DNA of 64,000 nt. Origin: Cryptomeria japonica. Lineage: Eukaryota > Streptophyta > Pinopsida > Cupressales > Cupressaceae. Both the position numbers and the translations under genes were made by a program. Location of the stretch: assembly GCF_030272615.1 (NCBI RefSeq), contig NC_081415.1:606247137-606311136 (forward strand). Reading direction: 5' to 3'. Numbering within the stretch: the stretch's first letter is position 1; each line of letters begins with the position of its first letter. The notes below the pieces were generated by a model. The model made no database searches. It worked only from the letters and a program-made list of their open reading frames with translations, and was not told the origin of the DNA. Positions 58,418 through 64,000 of this stretch are shown piece by piece.

Positions 58418-59147
58418 GTTGCAGGACTCGGTTACAAAGGAAAAGACTCTGTCGAGAAAGGAATCCACATCACTGAGAGAGGAGAATCATCAAAACAAGC
58501 TGGAAACAAGAAGAACATCAAAGGAAAGAAGCCTATTTGCAACTACTGTGGAAAACAAGGACATACTGCCAACATGTGCCAAATTAGAAAAGGTAAGCAA
58601 CCTAATGTCACTAGGTCTAATGGTTATTGTTACAAGTGCAATAAGTATGGTCACACATCTCATCAATGTAGGGCTAAGTCGGTTAAAAATTATCAGAAGG
58701 CAAAATTCAAGGGGTTTTGCAAAAATTGTAATATATATGGTCACAGTACTGAGAAGTGTTGGTTTAAGCAGAAAAACTATATGTGGTCTTCACACTAAGC
58801 AAATGCTAGAAGTTACCAAACTCACACAGATATCAACTGATATACTGCAGTACCATGGGATTACGATACAAGGATATGGTGTGAATGTTGTGGAAGATAT
58901 GGACATATAAGTGTCAACTGCTTTATAAGGTTTGGAATGAACAACCGAAGATCATGGAGAAATCCTGGTATGGCATGTTTTCATTGTCACAAAGTTGGAC
59001 ACTTGGCCACAGATTACAGAGATCAACCCAAAGGAGATACTGAGGAAATAAGAAGCAAATTACAAATGATTTAGAAAAAGAAGGAAAATGTGTCAACTAA
59101 TGAAGAAAGCACCTTACCTACCGAGTTAGGTGCATCTATTTCAAATT
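58418..59147 (+). pseudogene. Zinc-knuckle array (element H Gag C-part), five CCHC units
   Basis: All in one frame, interrupted only by TAA at about 58796 and TAG at about 59071. Knuckles: CNYCGKQGHTANMC (58538-58579), CYKCNKYGHTSHQC (58628-58669), CKNCNIYGHSTEKC (58718-58759), CECCGRYGHISVNC (58880-58921) and CFHCHKVGHLATDY (58976-59017, last Cys now Tyr by G-to-A). Spacing C-x2-C-x4-H-x4-C throughout. Binds RNA or single-stranded DNA. Most copia Gags have one or two knuckles. Confidence 0.88.
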
Positions 59148-59673
59148 AATCTGTAAAGGTATGAAGGGACTGCATTCTCTCAAGGTTATATCTTAACGGT
59201 TCCTATTTTATCATGTACTTAATTCCAAAATCTGCATAGCTAAGATGCAATAGCAAGTTTGAAATTTTATCTAGTCTTTTGGAGTACCAGAGAAGTTGGT
59301 AAATGTAGGAAACCTGTTTAGTAGGTAAAAGCATAAAAAGGAAGGTAATCGATTTAAAGGAACCGAGTGCATTTAATGCTTTCTTACCTAATGGCACAAA
59401 GCCCGATAAGGTAAAATGTGTACTTAAAGTCCTTTGCGCGGTCATTTTACACTTACCAAGTTTTTAGAAAGCAAAGATAAGCGATTCAAAGGCAATCAAA
59501 CTCCTCCTGAGAAAATTCAAGGTATTTATTCATCAATCTCAATGCATTTTTCAAGCAAGCCAACCGATCATATTAGTTGAGAATACCTGCTTTATATTTA
59601 CTAAGTGGAAAGCGTTTGTTGGTTAAGTTTCAAACCCTAATCTTTTTTTGTTAGTAATCATCCAAAGTTTGAA
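59148..59673. other. Spacer between Gag and the orphan frame (element H)
   Basis: No coding signal. Contains GTACTTAA, ACCGAG and TACCGAG words as in the LTR. Could hold an intron, an internal leader or a splice acceptor for the downstream frame (a pyrimidine-rich TCTTTTTTTG-TTAG lies at 59640-59654, just ahead of the ATG). Confidence 0.45.
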
Positions 59674-62600
59674 ATGGCTCCAAAGATTCAGAAACCTATT
59701 TTTGTTGAAACCATTGAGAAGCCCTCACTGAAATATTCCTTACCTCCCAAAGTAGCATCCGAACCCGATGATAAAACAACATTTTCTCTCATTCCGGATA
59801 GGGTTCTATTGGTTGAGGATGTCAGATTCTACACTAAGTGTCATGTTGAGGAACTAGGTCATATTGAGATCAAGGACACGTATGATGAATTATGCACTAA
59901 TGGAAATCTGGATAGCAAATATGAGCATATCAAAGTCAAGGGATTGATCGAAGCCCTAACCTACCCGCGAGTCTTCAAACCCCAATGGGTTAAATTTATT
60001 TTGAGCAAAGTTCATGATTACTTTATGTGGTTAGAGGAGCAACCATTCAAAATCACCAAGGAAATCATCCACTTAATCACCGAATACCCTATATTCGACC
60101 ATGCCCGAGCTTAGAAAATGATTTCACAGAAAGAATTGATCACTTTAACCAGAGTTGAATCTGGTTGTAGAGGTCTAAAATTGAATAATGTTACAGATGC
60201 AGAGCTGAAGTTTGCAATTAGAGTCATAGGTTATTGTTTCTTTCAGTCAGCAAGGGAAAACAATGTACCATGTGCAGCTATTGATTTAGCATACAAAATT
60301 GTGAAAAATGGTATGAAGATTGACCTATGCGAAGTGTTGTTGAATTTTTTTTTTGAAAATCTCAACACCATAAGGAAGCCGAAGAAGAACAACTTGGCTA
60401 ACACACTAAAGTTTGGGTCACTCTTAGTATGCATGTTTTTCTATTTTCAGAAATTCTTTCCATTAGTTTGTAACGTAGTTTGGGAGCTACACCAACCAAT
60501 CACCCATCAAATAAATGACTTCATCAATCAGCTAGGTGATAACTTCAATGAGATAATGGATGATTACTTTAGCAAATTTCAGGAAAATATGCATAACAGG
60601 CACAGAATACCACCCCAGTTAGTGGAGAAATATAAGAATAATATATGTTTTGAAGTGGACACCGACTATTGTTATGTCAATGCAGTAGAATCAAGAACTC
60701 AATCCTTGTCGCCTATGGGTTATGAGATTGATTCTGGCATTACGCAACAACAGATAGATGCCCTTCTTGCACTTCCAAGGCATGCTACTGAGATCAGGTA
60801 TAGTACCTATGAAGAGGTCAAAGAAAAAGTTAAGATGAGCATTGTAGTTCCTAAGGCTACAAGGAAAGCAACCAAAATGATCAAAGCATTAACAGAGAAA
60901 TTTGGAGAAGGTTCTTCCTCCACTCCTATCAAGAGCGTTCAAGTCATCATTGAGGAGGAATCTGAAGCCCAAGAAGCAACAATTACATTGAGCACCGAGT
61001 TGCCAAAAGGCAAAATTTTGAAAAGGAAGAAATAGGATACATCACAGGTATCACCTACTCCTCCGGTGAAGCGCCCCAATACTAGATCATCTACAGTGTC
61101 ATCGAGTAAGAAGCAAAAAAATGTTGCAATGCCTAAGGTAACAAAAACTTATAAGAAGTCTACTCGGAGACTCATTTTGATTAAAAAGTCAAGTGACACC
61201 GAATCTGAAGACATAAGTAAATTTTAGATTGTTAAGAGCACAAAGAAAGATGTACATAGTGTTGATAATTTTTGTGCAAATCTGAAACAATATGGTGGAT
61301 TTGAAGCATTCAGATATGTAAAATATGAATCCAGAACTGATGCAGAAAAGAGGCAAATTGAAGAAGCTGTAATTTGCACACTTCTTAAATTTTGATTAGT
61401 CCCATTGGAAGTAACTAATTCTCTTCCAAAAGCATTGTACTTACACATTGATAATAGGTGGAAATATGCTATGGACTCGAAAAAGCAGATGAGAGAAAGA
61501 AGTCTGGTACATCTCTTTCCAGACATGTTGGTAGATGAGATAAGTGAACATCTAAAAAACTACTAGACAAACTTCCTAGTCAAGAAAAGAGCCTTGAAAC
61601 TGATGAATGAACTTTATCTTGAAGTAGAGAAAGAGACAAAAGAAAAATGGCAAGAAATTTTTCAAATCAAGAGTGCTGATGCGCAAGGTGAAGTTGAAAA
61701 TGTTGATATCATTGAGAAAGATCCTGCTAGTACTATACAACTTGATGAGGATATCATGGACACCGAGGTACAGGAACAGGAGATGATAGAAGGGGATGCC
61801 TATGCCAAAGTGGTATCAAGTGAATCAGTTTTGGAACAAGTCAAGTCCTATCCTCCGGTAACTCAGCATGTCTCAACCAAGACACCTCAAGACACTGAAC
61901 AAGGCAAAGAGGGTCAACAGTCTACCAAAGGAGAAGCTACTTCTCAAACCACTGGGGAATAGACTTCTCAAGCCCCAACAAGCACTGAAACTATTGCCAC
62001 CGAGACCCCCAAGCAAGGAATCACCGAAAGCTACATCTGAGGCTAAAGAAACTTACAAAAGTGTTGCCTCTATCGAGCAACCTACCAAGGGTGAAAAAGC
62101 CTCCCAAGCCATTGTACTAGTTCAACCGATGAAAGCCTCATCATCTAAAGAGAAGAAAATGAAGAAGCATAGTTTCAAGCTAGATTTGTCAAAGCTGATT
62201 GTGTTGCCAAATGTAGGCATTTCAAAACTGAAAGGGCAAGCACTCATTGAATTCGGGGAACTATGCAAAGCCAAAGTAGAACAAGAGAGACAAATGGCTA
62301 TACAAAAGAAAAATGGAGTACTTCAAAAGGTTAAAGCATTATTAACAGAAATGCTACCTGAAGCTACCATGACAAAAGATGCAGCCATCCATATTCAACT
62401 GGATGAACTCCTCACTAAAATAGAAGCATTTGGAGTAGACACATCTGAATACCTGAGAAAATTGAAGGACAAAGAGCTCACTACCAAAATGATTGAAGAG
62501 GTACAGAAAGCCATTGCTATTGGTAAAGTTAAGCTAGCCGGACTCATTGCTGAGTTGTCCCCTCAACTCAAACATATTCTTTATTTATTTCAAAATCTCT

Positions 62601-62983
62601 GTACATTTTCTTTATTCATTAAAGATATCAAGAATAAAACCAAAGTTATTGAAAAAGATATCACTGATCTCTCAAATAAATTGACCACCAAGCCCAATTT
62701 TATTCAGAATTTCTATACCAAGTTACAATCTCTCATGGCTCAATAGTTGGAACTTCAGAATGAAGAGCACAAAATAAGAATGGATGTCATGACTCTTCAA
62801 ACCTTATTCATTCCACACTTGTCCTCCGTCCAAGAGCAGATTAACCGAGCTACCTATTTATCCACTCAACAAGAGGGAAGCACTTTAGATGGTTTGATTT
62901 CACTGTTAGCTGATATTACAGCTCAGAATTCCCTAATGGACAGTGTCAAGAGTTCCCTTACCAGTGCTCTCACCGATGCTTGA
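59674..62983 (+). pseudogene. Orphan long reading frame of element H (about 1,100 codons, broken)
   Basis: Begins at ATG 59674 (MAPKIQKPIFVET). One phase continues to about 62025, where a 1-nt indel moves it to the next phase until TGA 62981. Interior stops: TAG at 60112, 61033, 61225, 61564, 61960 and 62744, TGA at 61393. The N-terminal about 330 residues look globular (LLVEDVRFYTKCHVEEL, FKPQWVKFILSKVHDYFMWL, SGCRGLKLNNVTDAELKFAI, WELHQPITHQINDFI). Then Lys/Arg- and Thr/Ser-rich linkers (RPNTRSSTVSSSKKQK, ETPKQGITES), and a C-terminal helical part (LSKLIVLPNVGISKLKGQAL, IKNKTKVIEKDITDLSNKL). No RT, integrase, protease or transposase motif. I do not recognise the family. Position between Gag and PPT equals that of pol. 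Confidence 0.7.
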
Positions 62984-63324
62984 ACTAAATACAAATCTAT
63001 TTTTGATCAGTTGCCTCCACCAAATGGTAACTAGTTTTGATGTTTGTTAAAAAGGGGGAGTATAGTGTATACAAGAGGAAGTATGTTGAGCAGATCAGAG
63101 TATCCGGATACAGGTAATTTTGATAGGGGGAGCAGTGAATATAGAACAGTAAAGCTGCATGCAAAATCAGAGTTATGTACAGTATATTGATAAGGGGAGT
63201 ATATCTGAGTATACTATTTATTGTCAATTGTATATACTGTCAGTTTAGTCAAATTTTGTAAGTATATAGATTTTTGAGTTATGACTTTGAAAAGAGTTTT
63301 TGTCAAACATACCAAACTAATGTC
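62984..63324 (+). other. 3' untranslated region of element H
   Basis: Holds three further purine tracts (AAAAAGGGGGAGTATAG near 63050, TAGGGGGAGCAG near 63125, AAGGGGAGTATA near 63194) besides the PPT. Repeated GGGGAGTAT words suggest duplicated PPT copies. Confidence 0.65.
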
Positions 63325-63335
63325 AAAAGGGGAGA
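63325..63335 (+). promoter_or_regulatory. Polypurine tract of element H
   Basis: AAAAGGGGAGA followed by T and the TG of the 3' LTR. Confidence 0.9.
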
Positions 63336-63336
63336 T

Positions 63337-64000
63337 TGTTACTATTTACTAAGTTGTCATTAGTTTTATGTCCAAAGTCATCCTATATACTCTAGTCGAT
63401 TAATACTACCAAAATACTCAGTCGGTAAGCACTAAATCAATCGGTTATAGAAGAAAGAAGTCACAGAGTTTAGTATACACCAAGTTGTCTACTGAGTAAC
63501 GCTCTATGTCTACCGAGCAGCAAAGATGGTATACTGAGTTAATATGAACCGAGTGAAATGTGTTACCAAATTCATTGAACCTGGACACATATGTGGAAAC
63601 ATGTTACAAGATCAAGGAATAGGGAACCGTTATCACATAGGAAATTGCACCTTAAGATTTTGTATGATTTTGAGGACATCTATCCAATGAAATAATTTGT
63701 ATGGTTATTCATTCAATGAATCATGTTTGTAAGATCAAAGCATGAACAAATCACCGTCATAAGAGATCTATTTATACAACATGAAATGAGAATCAAAAAG
63801 TATGAAGCAAGACATGTGTGATAGATAAGTTGAAAGGCAAAATCATGAGAAAGCACAATCTGTTGTGACTGTTACAACTGACAAAGATATTCAGAGGTCA
63901 CCGAGAAAGATTTCAGAGAACAGTTAAGGAACAGAGTAAACAGAAGGGTTTACCGAGTTGATTTATCAATTACCGAGGTATGCTATGAGCGAGGTAATTT
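63337..64000 (+). repeat. 3' LTR of element H (first 664 bp)
   Basis: Same as the start of the 5' LTR with scattered, mostly transition, differences. Runs off the window. Confidence 0.95.

Larger units (their letters stand above)
56539..64000 (+). mobile_element. Element H: non-autonomous copia-type element without pol (partial at window edge)
   Basis: 5' LTR 56539-57733, iMet-type primer site, internal region 57734-63336, PPT, and the first 664 bp of a 3' LTR running off the window. The LTRs differ at about one position in twenty over the first 250 bases, so this is the youngest full element here. The internal region has a coiled-coil/zinc-knuckle Gag and a long orphan frame. No protease, integrase, RT or RNase H motif is seen on either strand. 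Confidence 0.9.

Noticed and set aside
60243-60434. Minus-strand frame inside the orphan frame of element H
   Set aside because: Antisense shadow; Phe/Leu-rich reading of Lys/Asn-rich sense codons.
1-64000. tRNA, rRNA, CRISPR or bacterial-type operon
   Set aside because: None seen by eye; the only tRNA-like matches are the short primer sites next to LTRs.

Overview
The window is plant nuclear DNA made almost entirely of nested, decayed LTR retrotransposons. Nothing bacterial, organellar or viral is present, and I see no convincing host gene. Base composition is AT-rich. Three elements carry the initiator-Met tRNA primer site (TGGTATCAGA). Both large LTR superfamilies occur: Ty3/gypsy (Tat-like elements and a chromodomain-bearing chromovirus) and Ty1/copia with LTRs of 1.1-1.6 kb. 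Several solo LTRs are very long. A seed plant with a large repeat-rich genome, perhaps a gymnosperm, fits; the species cannot be told from the sequence.

Layout, outermost to innermost. A Ser/Thr-rich, gag-like sequence on the minus strand (52703-53788) is interrupted at 52697 by a compound Tat-like gypsy structure that runs left off the window. The compound reads, on the minus strand: LTR B (52697-52618 plus 36373-35267), internal region X (35266 to 22324), LTR A (22323-21180 plus 7925-7903), then the internal region of element 1 (7902 to 1: gag, protease, G-patch linker, reverse transcriptase, RNase H, integrase). LTR A therefore serves as 3' LTR of X and 5' LTR of element 1.

Each part has been hit again. 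LTR A holds a 13.2-kb chromovirus (7926-21174), whose gag zinc-knuckle region holds a 7.1-kb copia element (12210-19296). Element 1's reverse transcriptase is split by a 1.2-kb solo LTR (2460-3683). Region X contains a plus-strand element F of the same LTR family (3' LTR 33855-35203), itself hit by a solo copia LTR (30964-32021). LTR B is split by a very long LTR-like unit (36374-52612). That unit holds a 3.2-kb solo LTR (38777-42003) and an 8.4-kb plus-strand copia element (43669 to about 52089). The RNase H of that copia element is split by another solo LTR (48827-50211). Short target duplications at most junctions support this order.

The right end (56539 to beyond 64000) is a different kind of element, H. 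It has copia-type LTRs, PBS and PPT, but instead of pol it carries a coiled-coil/five-zinc-knuckle gag and a roughly 1,100-codon orphan reading frame (59674-62983) that I do not recognise. It is the best candidate for something undescribed.

All coding regions are broken. Stops are largely TAG/TAA/TGA explainable by C-to-T or G-to-A changes, and several catalytic residues show the same change (Asp to Asn, Glu to Lys). This is what long-term silencing by cytosine methylation would leave. No gene here is likely to be functional as it stands.
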